The notes under the pieces are model-generated. The model searched no databases. It was not told the DNA's origin and saw only the letters and a list, made by a program, of their open reading frames with translations. A stretch of 64,000 nt of DNA from Porphyra umbilicalis (taxonomy: Eukaryota > Rhodophyta > Bangiophyceae > Bangiales > Bangiaceae), in assembly GCA_002049455.2 (NCBI GenBank), contig KV918908.1:117101-181100 (forward strand), written 5' to 3'. A program made the position numbers and the translations under genes. Of this stretch, positions 32,878 through 43,699 are shown piece by piece (the first letter of the stretch is position 1; every line of letters begins with the position of its first letter).

Positions 32878-33362
32878 AACAGCGACACACTAGAAGCTGT
32901 GCAAGAAGCACGCTCGCGTCGTGCGCGGCGCGTGACGACGAAGACACAACGCAAGGTGCGCGATAGGACACAGACGGGGTGTCCCTGTTGACACGGGCGG
33001 CGGCGCCGTGGTGGTTGTTGAGGTGCGGTTGTCTCGTGAGCAGAGCTACTCGTGCTCACCCCCGCTTTGGCGCAGGCAGTCGGTCACCGCACGCTGAACC
33101 CCCGTATCGCACCGACCTTATTGAACGCTCCCCTGTGGCGAGCACGACCCCCCTGAAACCGGTCACGTTTTGGTTCCTGGTTGGCACAAGACAGTCGGAT
33201 CTTTTGCAGCAGCATGACGTCAAATATAGAGTTGTTACAACTATGCGACAATAAGTGTCAAGTAGTTAAGGTTGCGAGATAGCCCCCCTCGAAAGCAATA
33301 CGTGTGCCCTCGGAACGTCCCCCCCAGCGTCGTGCCCGTTTCGACGTCTATTGAACCGTCCT
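32878..33362. promoter_or_regulatory. 5' region of the transposase gene and right end of Harbinger
   Basis: About 485 bases between the transposase start and the element's right end. It must contain the transposase promoter if the element is expressed. No specific motif is recognised beyond the terminal inverted repeat. Confidence 0.35.
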
Positions 33363-34009
33363 ATTGACACCGGGCACGCCGGCCGGCTCTATGGCCGCGA
33401 GCGCGCACGGGGGCACGTACAGCCACGTTGCCGTGGTGGGGGGGGCGTCGGGCGGGGAAAGGGGTGCCGCCTCCGCCACCGCAGCGGCGGCGGCCCGCCG
33501 GCGTCGCGCGGCGCCCACGGGCGAGGCCGTCACTCCGCCGCGCAGCGCACCTGCGCACGGCGGGCAGGGCGGCCGACACGGCGCACGGGCGGGCGGGTGG
33601 GACTGATCGCCGCGCGACGAGGCGCCTGTAACCGCGCCGCTAGGCAACCGCCGACGCGCCGCCGCAACAGAAGACGGCGCTCAGGCACGATCACCCGCGG
33701 GTCATCGTGGGCGCGTCAAGCCCCGGAAGTCGCTGCGCGCGGTCACCGCGCGCAACTCGGGGCGGTAGAGGGGGCACGGGGGCAGGCGCCGTCCGGGCCC
33801 AGTGACCCCTGTGGCAGGACAGTCCTTCGCAGCCACGTAACTCCATTCGCTTTTAGCGTCATCGCGACCCTTCCAACATTGACACGCCCCCAGATCCCTG
33901 AGGACACGAACGCAGACTGCCACCTCTGAAACGGAGAGCAATTCCCTTGATCTAAGTATATGTGTGCATCACTACACTTTGAGAGCACCCTGTCCTAAAG
34001 GCCAGGGAA
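33363..34009 (+). repeat. Repeat R, copy 3, right fragment
   Basis: Continues repeat R from ATTGACACCGGGCACGCC to AAGGCCAGGGAAC, matching copy 1 from about 10234 to 10891 with small deletions. It is separated from its left fragment (28011-28072) by the Harbinger insertion. Confidence 0.85.
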
Positions 34010-35100
34010 CATGGGCGTGTAGAGGGGCCCGAGGACCATGCACACACATATTGCCGGATGTGAGAGCGATTCTCAGCGTGTCGTTATCTCGGCGAGAAAT
34101 AACGATAGGCTGTCGTCGCTCCTGAGAACGCCTCTCAGCCATCCGAGATAACGATAGGACATGCTCGTCCCATGGGCAAGCGATGTGAGCCATCCAATAT
34201 CCGCCCTATATTGGGCTCAAAAGTGGCACATCCCTTTTCATATTTTCATGAGTCCGCATCCGGTTGTCCCCCCTCTCTGCTGCCCGGAATCGCTGGTGCC
34301 GACTCTATTTCGATTTATTTCCATTCTTTTCAAACGGGTCATCCCTGTTTCTGGCTTCTTGATTGCGGAATCCGCCTATATTCTAAAGAATGCTGAGCAA
34401 AGACCGCAACATCGACCCACCTTCCCCCCCCCGCGACCGTCCTGAAGTCCTCAACCAACCAGTCGGTATCCCCTGCCCTGCGATGATGACAATCGCGACG
34501 TCACGACTGCTTCTAAAACCACCACTCCCACGCACCATTTAGCCGCAGCTCATACCCCTCGACCAGCTGTTCCCCTCAGTCCCCCCTGGCTAATTTATTT
34601 CCACATGCTTTGCCTGAGTACGCCCTGTTTGTTGTTGCTCAGAGACAGCACTAGCAACAGAAAGTCGTCCCTGCCGAAGGCCAATATTTCTTTTTCACAG
34701 AGCAAGGTCGCACTCGTTCTTTTTTGCACTGCGACCCCCCCCTTTCTTCGTCGTTGGCTCTGGTACTTTCTGGGCCCTTTGCGCTCGGAACCTCGCCTAA
34801 CGCAGAGAATGGCCGTCGACCGGACGAGACTGGCGTGTCAGCGTCGTTAGTGTTTCTGGGAAACAAGCTGTACTTGTTAGGGCCATGATCACCCCCATGA
34901 TCCAGAGGGGCTACTATACAAAATGTGTACTTCAGTCTCTTGTCTTCGTTATCAATGAGGACTGATTGCCGGCACTGCTGGAGTGGGCACGAGACGCTTC
35001 TGCAGGTGTCGATTCTGGAACGCGTCTACGTTGATGCCCCTGTCGCCGAGAACAGCGAGGACGCTGCTATGACCGGCCTTTTGAGTCACAAAGCGTAAAA
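34010..35100. other. Spacer
   Basis: No gene seen. Near 34076-34160 the words CGTTATCTCGG and CCGAGATAACG with AAATAACG can pair as hairpins. The stretch 34190-34860 has ordinary composition and only short frames. Confidence 0.3.
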
Positions 35101-35925
35101 ATGCTTCATGTCTTTTTTTCCCTCCGAAGGTCACAGCAGCCAGAACTACCGCCACCTCCCCACTACACCCTACCAGTCTGCACGCCAGCCTTCCGTGTGG
35201 ACCTACATAAATATCCCCTAGGCCCTCCACAGAGTGTGGACACGCTGTGGCTCGACGCCGGCGCCCACTCTGTGCTCGAGGTGGCAGTTTGGGCGGCGCG
35301 GACGGGCGAGTATAAGCGGCTTTTGGCGTGCCTGCCGCCCCCCCCTTCCGCGCCAGCCGTGGCGCCGACGCTGTGGACGACTGCAGACGGCCGCCCGTTG
35401 GAGCGGCGGCCGTCAGCGCCACCGCCACCACCGCCGACGCGAAGCACCACCGCCGCGGCGGGCAGCGGAGGCCGGTGGGATGCCCCCGGGGGTCCGCGGC
35501 ACCCCGCGACGGCCGCGGAGGTGGCAGCGGGGGGCGCCCGCCCGCCAGACGGTGGGGACCGGTGCGAGGGTAACGGGCCGGGCGGCTCCGGCAGTTGCGC
35601 GTCGGCCGGCGGCACGGGCGGCGGCTGCGCGTCGCGGCAGCGCTCGCCGCGCTTCGGCCGCAGCGCCGCCGCCCTCCGCCGCCGCCACCGCGACGCGGCG
35701 GTCGCGCTCAAAGCCCCCGCCTCGGCTGGCTCCAGCCGCCGCTCGAGTAGCGACGCAGCGTGGCGCGTGGCGACGGCCGCGTCGCTGTCGTCGGCGGAGC
35801 GCCCGCGCCGCGACGGCCGTGGCCCCCACTTGTTGGTGACCCTCTCGGTTGGGGGCAGCGATGATCCGATTCCTGCGAAGCAAACTCCATGTATGTTATT
35901 TAAAATCTTTTGCAATTGTTTATAG
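35101..35925 (+). CDS. Hypothetical Pro/Ala/Arg-rich protein
   Basis: A 274-residue frame. Its first ~90 residues (FRVDLHKYPLGPPQSVDTLWLD, then SVLEVAVWAARTGEYKRLLAC) have ordinary composition and could be a folded domain; the rest is GC-driven Pro/Ala/Arg/Gly sequence. It ends in ordinary-composition sequence with a stop at 35923-35925. I considered a SAP18-like fold from the L-W-L-D-A spacing but the match is too weak to name. A minus-strand frame covers the same bases, so even the strand is uncertain. Confidence 0.28.
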   Translation: MLHVFFSLRRSQQPELPPPPHYTLPVCTPAFRVDLHKYPLGPPQSVDTLWLDAGAHSVLEVAVWAARTGEYKRLLACLPPPPSAPAVAPTLWTTADGRPLERRPSAPPPPPPTRSTTAAAGSGGRWDAPGGPRHPATAAEVAAGGARPPDGGDRCEGNGPGGSGSCASAGGTGGGCASRQRSPRFGRSAAALRRRHRDAAVALKAPASAGSSRRSSSDAAWRVATAASLSSAERPRRDGRGPHLLVTLSVGGSDDPIPAKQTPCMLFKIFCNCL

Positions 35926-35990
35926 CCCCCCATGTCAGCGCTTGACGTAACCACATGAAAGAAACACACTAAAATACTGACACAACTGAC

Positions 35991-36362
35991 ATGGTGGGAT
36001 ACGAGCGGATACGATCACCGAGGCTTCGTGTTAGAGAAGAGGTGACGAAGCCTGTCACTTTGACGATGATGGTACACAGAGAGTTCAACGTTAACGACAG
36101 CGTCATGTTCGACAGCCTACGGCTCATGCCAGTATCGCATGCACAAATGAAGCAGTGGACGAAAATTCGAACGGGGGTTGCTGTCCTGCAGCCTGGTACG
36201 CGCAGAAAAGATGAGCTTCACGCACAGGACCTCGACTTACGTTCACTAGAAGAATGTGGCGGAAACGTATTGCTAAACGATCCAGATGCCCTTGTAGGAC
36301 CAATCTTGTTTGCTATCGACGAAGAGCTCATTGTGACTTTTGAATTGTTTCGCCGGATATAA
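35991..36362 (+). CDS. Small hypothetical protein, unrecognised
   Basis: A 123-residue frame of ordinary composition, MVGYERIRSPRLRVREEV, then VHREFNVNDSVMFDSLRLM and LLNDPDALVGPILFAIDEE, ending FELFRRI. Base composition is close to balanced, unlike the neighbouring GC-rich DNA, so the long frame is less likely to be a composition artefact. No domain is recognised. It lies directly upstream of the decayed ABC transporter. Confidence 0.35.
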   Translation: MVGYERIRSPRLRVREEVTKPVTLTMMVHREFNVNDSVMFDSLRLMPVSHAQMKQWTKIRTGVAVLQPGTRRKDELHAQDLDLRSLEECGGNVLLNDPDALVGPILFAIDEELIVTFELFRRI

Positions 36363-36557
36363 AACATATATTCGCCCTTTCATCGCTCCCTGTTTGGGTG
36401 AATTCAAAGAAAAAAATATGTGTGTGCATGGTTCTGGGGCCTGTAGAGGTATGGCAATCTTCCCGGATCCGGCCGACCCGGACCAGAACAACCTTCAGTC
36501 TGCAGAACTTGTGATTGGTTCAGAGGTCGTATCCGGCCCGATGGATGGCTGTCGTGC

Positions 36558-38660
36558 GTGGGGGGGGGGTGCGCCTCGCCCTCGTGCCCCGGGGGGCGGC
36601 GCTCGTCGGGCTGCGCTTTGGGGGGGGGGGTGGGGGGGGGGTGGGGGGGGGGGGCGGCCGCCGCCGCCGCCGCCGCCGCCACGGCCGCCGCCGCCGCCGC
36701 CGCCGCCACGGCCGCCGCCGAGGTTCGCGCGTGGGCGGCCGTGTGGGGGATCCCCCGCGACCCGCGGGTCGTCGATTGGGCGGTGGGGGCGGCGGGGCTC
36801 GGGCAGGGGGGGGGGGGGGGGGGGATGACCGCCGCGGAGGTGGCCGCCCGTTTGGCCGTTGCGCGCGCGCTGGTGTGGCAGCCGTCCGTGTTGCTGCTCA
36901 ATGTACGTTTGGGGGGTGGGGCGGGATGGGGTGCACGGGGGGGGGGGGTTGTCCTGGGGGTGGGTGGGACTGCAGGGCGGCGCGGCGTGGCGGCACGCGA
37001 GTGGCACACGCGGGCGGTCGTAGATGCGCCGCTGGTGCGGGGCGCAACACATGCTAACGCCTCTGCTTTCGATGGGCTGCACCCCGCTTCTCCGCTGCTG
37101 CCGCGGTGTGCTGCGGCCATGGCATGCCCGCTCCACCTGGTCTTGCGGCGCGTTCCTTGCAGGAGCCAACGGCGGGCTTGTTCCCCTTTGCCGCCCAAGC
37201 CGTCACGGCGACGCTGCGGGTGCTCGCGCGCGGGGGAACCCCCCCCCCCCCCCCAGCGCGCACCCCCCCCCCCCACCCCCCCGCCCTCGTGCTCGTCGCG
37301 AGCGGCGCCCCCCCCAAAGGCGCCTACGCCCTCTCCGACGACCTGCTGCTCCTGTCGGGCGGCCGCTCCGTCTATGCGGGCCCCGCGGGGGAGGCGGCGC
37401 TCGCCGCCCTCGGGGCGGCGGGCGTGGCGTGCGCGCCCGGGTGGGCTCCGCCTGACTTTTTCGGCGCCGCCCTCACGCTGCGGGGCACCTGGGGCGGCGA
37501 CGCTGGCGACGGCGCCGGCGCCGGCACCGACGGCGATGGCGCCGGCGCCGGCGCCGACGGGGGGGGCGCCGGCGCGGCCGCCGCCGGCTGGGGCGGCCGG
37601 GGTGGGGTGCTCGAGGCGGGGGACCCACGCCGCGCGGTGGCGCGGGTGCGGCACCTTGCCGAGGTGGTGGAGGTGGCGGGCCTCCCGCTGCTGGGCGACG
37701 CGGTGCCGCCCGCCGCGGACGAGGAGTGGGGGGGGGGTCGGGCGACGCTGGCAGCCTGGGCGACGGCGAACCCCCGTCGTCGACCGGCTTGTGGCAGCCA
37801 CCGTCCATGCCCCCGTCGGCTGGGACCGTGGCCGCCTCGACCGGGGACGGGGGCACGCCCGCCGGGTCGCTGCCCGCCGGGGCGCCGCCGCCACCTCCCC
37901 CGCCGCCCGCCGCGTGGGCAACGCACTTCGCGGTCCATCTCGGCGTGCACCTGCGGCGGCGCACCGTCGACGCGCCCGCGGCGGCGGCCACGGCGCTCGC
38001 CTCCGCCGCCGCCACCGGCGCCGCCGTCGGCTTCCTCTTTCGCCCCCCCGCCGGCGCCGCCGCCGACGCGGCGCTCACTGACGCGCTCCTGTCGGCGCTC
38101 GCGCTCGGCGCGGCGGGCGTCGGCGCCGTGGCGGGCCTCGACGGCACCGCCGCGGGCGTGCGGTCCGCGGCGGGGGCGGCGGGGGTGGCGTCCACCGCCT
38201 TTCTGACCGCCCCGCCGACCCGCGGGCGCCCCTGCCACCCGGGCGCGCACGTAGCCGCCGCCGCGGTGGTGCGGTGGGGGGGGTGGCGGCGGCGGCGGCC
38301 GCCGCGGCGGTGCCGGCGCTGGCGCTCGGCGCGGGGGGGGGGTGCTGGCCGCCGTCGCCCGTGGCGGGCGTGGCGGGCGTGGCGGCGTGGGCGGCCGCGG
38401 CGGCGGTGGCGGCCGAAGCGGCCGCGTCGGCAGTGGCGGCGGCGGCGGGCGCGCCGACCGGGGGTAGCGGGGCGGCGGCGGCGGTGGTGGTGGGGGTGGG
38501 GGGGGCGGCCGCGCTCGCGGCGGGCGGCTACCCGCTGCCGGTCGAGGCGTTGCCCGACTGGCTGGCGTGGGCGCGGTGGGGGAGCCTCCCGCGCTACGCC
38601 TACCGGGCGATGCGCGCGGTGTGGGGGGGGGGGACGTGCCGTGGGCCACGTGCCAAGTGA
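36558..38660 (+). pseudogene. ABCG-type half-transporter, decayed or mis-assembled
   Basis: Reading frames along the plus strand give the back half of an ABCG nucleotide-binding domain: EVAARLAVARALVWQPSVLLLN (exon end 36902, donor GTACGT), then after an acceptor CAG at 37160-37162, EPTAGLFPFAAQAVTATLRVLA, DDLLLLSGGRSVYAGPAGEA and PPDFFGAALT. A membrane-domain stretch follows (WATHFAVHLGVHLRRRTVD and a hydrophobic helix), ending in an ABCG-like C-terminus (GGYPLPVEALPDWLAWARW, then LPRYAYRAM). Defects: no Walker A is visible upstream, the signature S-G-G-E is lost, Walker B Asp is Asn (LLLNEPT), and the D-loop Asp is Phe. The frame changes twice, each time at a G run (about 37726 and 38275). 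The tail runs into transposon sequence at 38646. A functional ATPase is unlikely as read. Confidence 0.6.
36657..36722 (+). repeat. GCC trinucleotide microsatellite
   Basis: Two runs of GCC units separated by ACGGCC, preceded by G runs (36617-36654). It would encode poly-Ala in the ABCG frame. Length is probably unstable and hard to sequence accurately. Confidence 0.75.
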
Positions 38661-38689
38661 AGCGCGACGCGGCTTGTTTCAAGCCTAAA

Positions 38690-40041
38690 TTCCCTGGACT
38701 TTAGTCTAGGGTACTTATCAACATGCGCATGGGGTCACACACATAACTTTTTTTTTTCTCCAGTGCACGCGCGGGAGTACTTGAGGTTGGCCCCGTGTGC
38801 ACACCTTTTCGGGCGGTACGCAGTGTATCGATCACTGCTGCGGGTCCTTTGGGCATGGTTCGGTGCGCAACCTGCGTCCAGCACTTTCTGTAGCTTTTCT
38901 CGTTTGTAGCATGTCAGCCGTGGTCATACGGACGCCGTACGTCGCCTTTCGTAGGATGTCCGGGTCAGTTGCCTCAGAATGAGGGTGGTGCGTTCAGACC
39001 CCCGGAAACGTCGATCTGGTCAGACGCGTCGACTGTATTTTGTGGTTAAGTCCGGCGATGGCTCTCCACGGGACAACCAAGGCACATTCTGTTCGAATTT
39101 TCAAGCAGACGCTCGCGACCCATCGTCCTGGAGGAGAGGGCCCCCGGACGGCCGGCGGGAGCTGCCGATGGCCGCACCACCGCTGTCGTCGGGGTCACCA
39201 CCGCGGCGGCCGCACACGCCCGACACACGCCCCGCGCGCGCGTCGATGCGCGACCACCCGCGACCAACACAGCCGGCGCGCGGTCGGCCGCCGCGCCGAT
39301 GAGGCGACCAGCCCCACCCACCCCCCGCGCGCGCGTGTGAGTGTCCCCGCCGGCGGCCGCACCGCCCGTCGCGCGCGGTATGGCATGGTTCGAGGCGCCG
39401 CCGCCCCCGCGCCAACGCGGCGGCAGCGTTGACGGCGGCCCCGCCCATTGAGGTGCCCCCCCACTCCTCGCCCCCACCGCTGCAGCGGACAGCTGTCTGA
39501 CGGTGGACGAGCTCCGCCGCCGTTGGGAGCGGGGAAGGGCGCCGGCAGCGCCAGCGCCGCCTGCCCTGCCGCGGCTGCCGCCCCTGTCGCGTCCGCCATC
39601 GCCGCGACTGCGCCGGGTGGTGGCTGCGACGGCGGCGGCGGCGGCGGCGGGCTGTGGTCGATGGCCCCACCGTCGCCGCTGCCGCCGCTAGCGGGCGTGC
39701 GCACCGCCACCGACGCGCCGGCGGCGGACGGCGGCGCGGAGTTTGACGGCGGCCTGACTGCGGCAGCGGCGGCGGCGCCCAACTGCCGCGGCCGTGGCGA
39801 CCGGGACGGGTGCGACGGTAGGCCGGCGGCGGTGTGCACGTCTGGAGGTGCGGGGATATTCGTCTGCTTGTCTCTGGGGGGGGGAGGCGCGGCGGTGACG
39901 GCGGCGGCGTGGGCAGCGGTGGGGTCGGTGCTTGTTGGCGGTGGCTTGTTTGCCGAGCATGCGCGGCCGCGCGAGGGGGGTGGTTCGCATTGGCTGGTCG
40001 TCGGCGGCTGCTGCGCACGTTGTAAACAAGTCCAGGGTATT
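38690..40041. mobile_element. Candidate ~1.35-kb element with CCCTGGACTT ends
   Basis: The left end CCCTGGACTTTAGTC (near 38692) is mirrored by AAGTCCAGGG (near 40030-40039). Inside the left end is ACATGCGCATGGGG and GGGAGTACTTGA, which recur near 40396 and 40452. The interior (39100-40020) is very GC-rich with no recognisable protein. No clear target duplication, so the pairing of the two ends is tentative. Confidence 0.4.
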
Positions 40042-41546
40042 TCCGCGAACGCGTTTTCAGTAATGCTCCGGAACTTACACAAATGCCCTGGACTTACGTT
40101 CAAGGTACTACTCAAGATTGGCAAACAACCCACACCCCAGAGCCTCTTTTAATTTCTTCAGAGGCCAGTGCACGTTGCGGGAGTACTTGATATTGGGACG
40201 GTGTGCACGTAAAACGGGACCGTGAGAAGGACACAGGACGTTGTGCTGTACGTTCTTGATATGAACGTGTCTGCAAGCCTTGGGCAATGTCTCCCATGTG
40301 TTCTTTTTTTCGAGCAAGTGTCCACGTCGTCTGTGAGGGACGTTTGTATGGTTTCCAGCTACGAATCCCCTGGCCTTTAGGACGAGGTACTATCCAACAT
40401 GCGCATAGGGGCCCCCATTCTAATTTTTTTCCGAGCTAGTGCACGTTGCGGGAGTACTTGCGAAAAAGCGGGGTGCACGCGGAGAGACCTCGTACGGCTC
40501 GGGCGGACGTCGCCGTACGTTGAGTCCGACATGGTTAGAAGCGTCAACTTGCACACTATCCGTACATGTATTTTTGCACGATGGCCGTACGTTGGGCGTT
40601 TGTGAGGTCCAACCATGTAGAAAGAGGGTTTTTTTCTCGTTCAGATGGCTTGAAACGGGGGGTCTGTGCTTCAGACGAGCTGGAAACGAGGATGCGTGCT
40701 GCATATGACCGCGTCGGGTGAGGAATCGAAGACATAATTGGTGAAACATGCCCCTGAGATGCTCTGGACGGTGTTTTTGTTCTTCAAAATTTTGAACGCG
40801 CAGGAGAGGGCCAAGATCGGGGGCGGCCGAGAGTCATGGAATGTGGTGTGACCGTGGCGCGCAGTGACTGAAGCGGGCAGTCGCGAGTGGCGTGACGCAG
40901 CTGCCGGCGTGGTTCTGTGCGCGGACCTGTGACGAGGAGAGGGCGGCGTCGTGCGTGTGGCCCGTGCGAGGGGGTGGTGGTGTCGCGGTGGCGGATCCGG
41001 CCGTGCGGGATGTCACACAACTGACCGCGCGGTACGTCGTGGGGGCAGGAGAACGGACAGGGGGGTACGTTCGGGGGGCTGTGGAGGGGTTGAGGGGCCG
41101 TGGGGCTGGAGGGGGGGAGGGGTGAAGACGCCGCTGGCTAGCCGGTGGCAGCCCCTACGGCGGCGGCGGCGGACCCTGCGCCCGCGCCCCCTGCTGCGAT
41201 AGGCTTGCTACTGGCAACAAGCCTAGCCATCATGGACGAGGGGGCGGGAGTGGCGTGGCGTTTGCCCGAGGGGGCGGGTGGACTGCGCGGTAGCGGCGGC
41301 GGAGGCGGACGTGGGTGTGAGGCCGGTGGGCTGGGGGGGGTGAGGCTGTCGGCGAGCCGTGCGTGGCTTGGGACTGTCGCAAGCACGGCGTCGCCTGGGT
41401 GGGGGGCCGGCGCGCTCCGGGGCGGACGGCTCTGGCGCGCGCGCCTGCCCGTGGACGCCCGCAATGACATACAAATAAAAACCAATGCAGTGCATGAAAA
41501 ATATAACCACGTGCCAAGTGAAGCGCGACGCGGCATGCTTCAAGTC
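40042..41546. other. Transposon-end fragments and GC-rich spacer
   Basis: Contains two further left ends of the CCCTGG family (CCCTGGACTTACGTTC near 40084 and CCCTGGCCTTTAGGAC near 40376), each followed by GTGCACGTTGCGGGAGTACT. The stretch 40890-41470 is GC-rich without a supportable gene. Bases 41508-41546 repeat 38646-38684. Confidence 0.45.
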
Positions 41547-41548
41547 TA

Positions 41549-41784
41549 TGGCGCGTCGCCAAAGAATGATCGGATCCGAGCAAGTTCCACAGCAATTTGC
41601 AGCATGCTGTGACCGTGCTGTGACTGTGCTTTGAAATAAATTTGCATGCTGAGGGCTCCTGGATGGCTCTGTGGGAGGCAAGGACGATCACAGCAATTTT
41701 AAATTCTGTGCTGTGAGCTGCTGTGAACTGCTGTGACTTGCTGTGAGCGTTTCTCAGATCCGATCATTCTTTGGCGACGCGCCA
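41549..41784. mobile_element. 236-bp MITE, TA-flanked, empty site present in window
   Basis: Terminal inverted repeats start TGGCGCGTCGCCAAAGAA and extend about 30 bases. TA flanks both ends (41547-41548 and 41785-41786). Subterminal TGCTGTGA words are repeated many times on both sides. The flanking sequence also occurs at 38646-38688 without the element (CAAGCCTAAAT), so insertion at a single TA is directly visible. A lone copy of the end lies at 59822. Confidence 0.85.
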
Positions 41785-42274
41785 TAAATAATGCTTCAGA
41801 ACTTACTCGTATAGATTGTCTTCGATCACAGCACAACTCCAGGCCAGGGTGTTTTCGCGTACGCGCTTTCAGTCGCTCTCAATGGGGTGAAAAACGCGGT
41901 TGAGTGCGTTGTACAGGCTGGAAACGACGATTCCTGCTGCACTCGGTCGAAGCAGTTATCCGTATTTAGAAAAAGATGCGTTTGTGCGCTCTGAGGGGCA
42001 TGTTTTTGAATTTTTGACTGGGGCAGGGCGGCGTCCTTGCACTCTGTCAGTCGGTGGCTCCCCTGTCCGTGCGCCGACCGGCCCTGCGCACCGTGCCAGG
42101 CCACCTGCCCGTTTTTGTCCTCTTCCGCCCAACCGCGCGCCGCGTGCCACGCGCGGCACACCCGAGCGCGGCGGGTGAGGGCGGCGGCCGACGCCGCTAG
42201 CGGCGTTGCCGTCGCGCCTGCCGCCGACGCGGCGGTGGGCCGTGGACGACCGCGCGCGCGACGCGCACCCGCAC

Positions 42275-43699
42275 CGTCGGTACATGGTACCCCTCAGACG
42301 AATGCCGGATTCGTAAGGTCTTCATCTGTCAAACGATGGTCAGACGAATGCCCATTCGTCTGCCCGTTCGTAAGGGTGCGTTTTCGTTTGTGTCGCGTCT
42401 GTCATTCGTCAGGGAAACGTTTGGGCTCGGTGACCCACTGACAAAGCCTTCTGAACAAGATGCTGGCAGTGAGGGGCGTACTTCGAACATCGGAAGTAAG
42501 AATGTTTTTAATTACCCAGTACGTTCCCACTAACGGTCAAAAGCTACTAGTGAGCTGTACTAAGCTTAATGGGACCCTCCTGCCCCTGTTCGGCGTCGCT
42601 TTCCCCCACCCCCACATGACGCCACCTGCCTCCTACCCTCTCCATACCCCCAGTGCCCACCCCCACAGGGAACGGGCGACGAAGCTCCGCCACCTCGTCC
42701 CCCACGTATCTACCCCCGTGCCAAGCCGGGTCAACATGGCACTGCGCTCCACCCCCAACCTCACGGGCCAAACGCACACACTCTCCCCCATATCCCTCCT
42801 GCTCCTCCCCACGTCAAAAAGCCTTTAACTCAACGGTCGTGACCGGCACCGAACACAACCACGTCGGTCACGACAAAAGAGATGGGGGGGGCAAGGTCGG
42901 TGCGCAAGAGGTTGGGGAGGTGCGGCAGGTCAGAGGTGCGGGAGGCAGTGGGGTGAGAACCACTTGCAGCAGTACGAATGGTGAGGTACGGGGTAAACCG
43001 TACAATGGTGTGAAGAGAGAGGAGGTGGCCACGGCGGCGGTAAGACGAGAGAGGGACAAGCGGGAGCGTTGCAGCGGGGTGGGGACATAAGAGACGATGA
43101 CAGAACGGAGAGCGGTACACTACACCTGCGCGTCGGAAGACGAGGAGAGGCAAGGCCTCACTTCGAGAGAAAGGGGAGTCGTCTCCCAGCTTCCACTCCC
43201 GCCTGGCGGGCCTCTCCGATTGGCTACACCGCTGGTGTCTTCAAATGTTTGAACAGGAGTAGCCCCGAGGCCTACCTCAACAGCCTCAAGAAAGGGTCCC
43301 GACAGAAGCATCAGTGTACTTAATTATTGAGATGTTTAGGTGGTCACGGGGGCCGCGAGAGCAGCCATGAGCGCGGTATGGTAAATGAAGCGCTGGTGAT
43401 CGACAATTTCTTTTTTGGGTCGCTGCAATGGACAACGGGAAGGCGTCAGCAGCGCACAGTATGAGCCAATCAAGGGCTCTGTTGGAGACTCCACGAGCGG
43501 TCGACGTCTCACAGGCCTTGATTTGCTTGTCACGTGCTGCTGCAGCTGCGTGACGACAAGCTTACGAAAGCGGTATTCGTAACGCCTACGTTTGACAACC
43601 GAAAGACAAACGAACGACAGACGAACATCGTACGAAAGCGCGCGTTTGGTCTTCGTACTTTTCGTTTGTCTTCCGTCTGGGTGGTATCAACTACCGACG
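42275..43699. mobile_element. 1,425-bp nested element, 2-bp TSD
   Basis: The left end reads CGTCGGTACATGGTACC and continues to CAGACGA; the right end inverted reads CGTCGGTAGTTGATACC and continues to CAGACGG. AC is duplicated at both borders (42273-42274 and 43700-43701). The other host copy (near 59731-59745) has the uninterrupted sequence CCCGCACGCGG on its complement. Subterminal TTCGT and ACGAA words abound. No transposase frame is seen. Confidence 0.75.

Larger units (their letters stand above)
28073..33362. mobile_element. Complete 5,290-bp PIF/Harbinger transposon with ATT TSD
   Basis: The left end reads AGGCTGGTTCAACAACGG and the right end inverted reads AGGACGGTTCAATAGACG, an imperfect inverted repeat of about 15 bases. 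ATT is duplicated at both borders (28070-28072 and 33363-33365). Removing the element restores GACGCATTGACACC, exactly the sequence of repeat R copy 2 at this point. The element carries two convergent genes 67 bases apart, a DDE transposase (minus) and a second protein (plus), the standard Harbinger plan. Both frames are intact, so it may be recently active. Confidence 0.9.

Noticed and set aside
35101-35925. SAP18-like protein
   Set aside because: Only a loose L-W-L-D-A resemblance; too weak to name.
36404-37921. A 505-codon open frame on the minus strand
   Set aside because: Pro/Arg-rich shadow of the GC-rich ABCG region; the plus strand shows recognisable ABCG motifs.
38690-40041. A firm transposon call from the two CCCTGGACTT ends
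   Set aside because: The inverted match is only about 10 bases and no target duplication is visible; kept as a candidate only.
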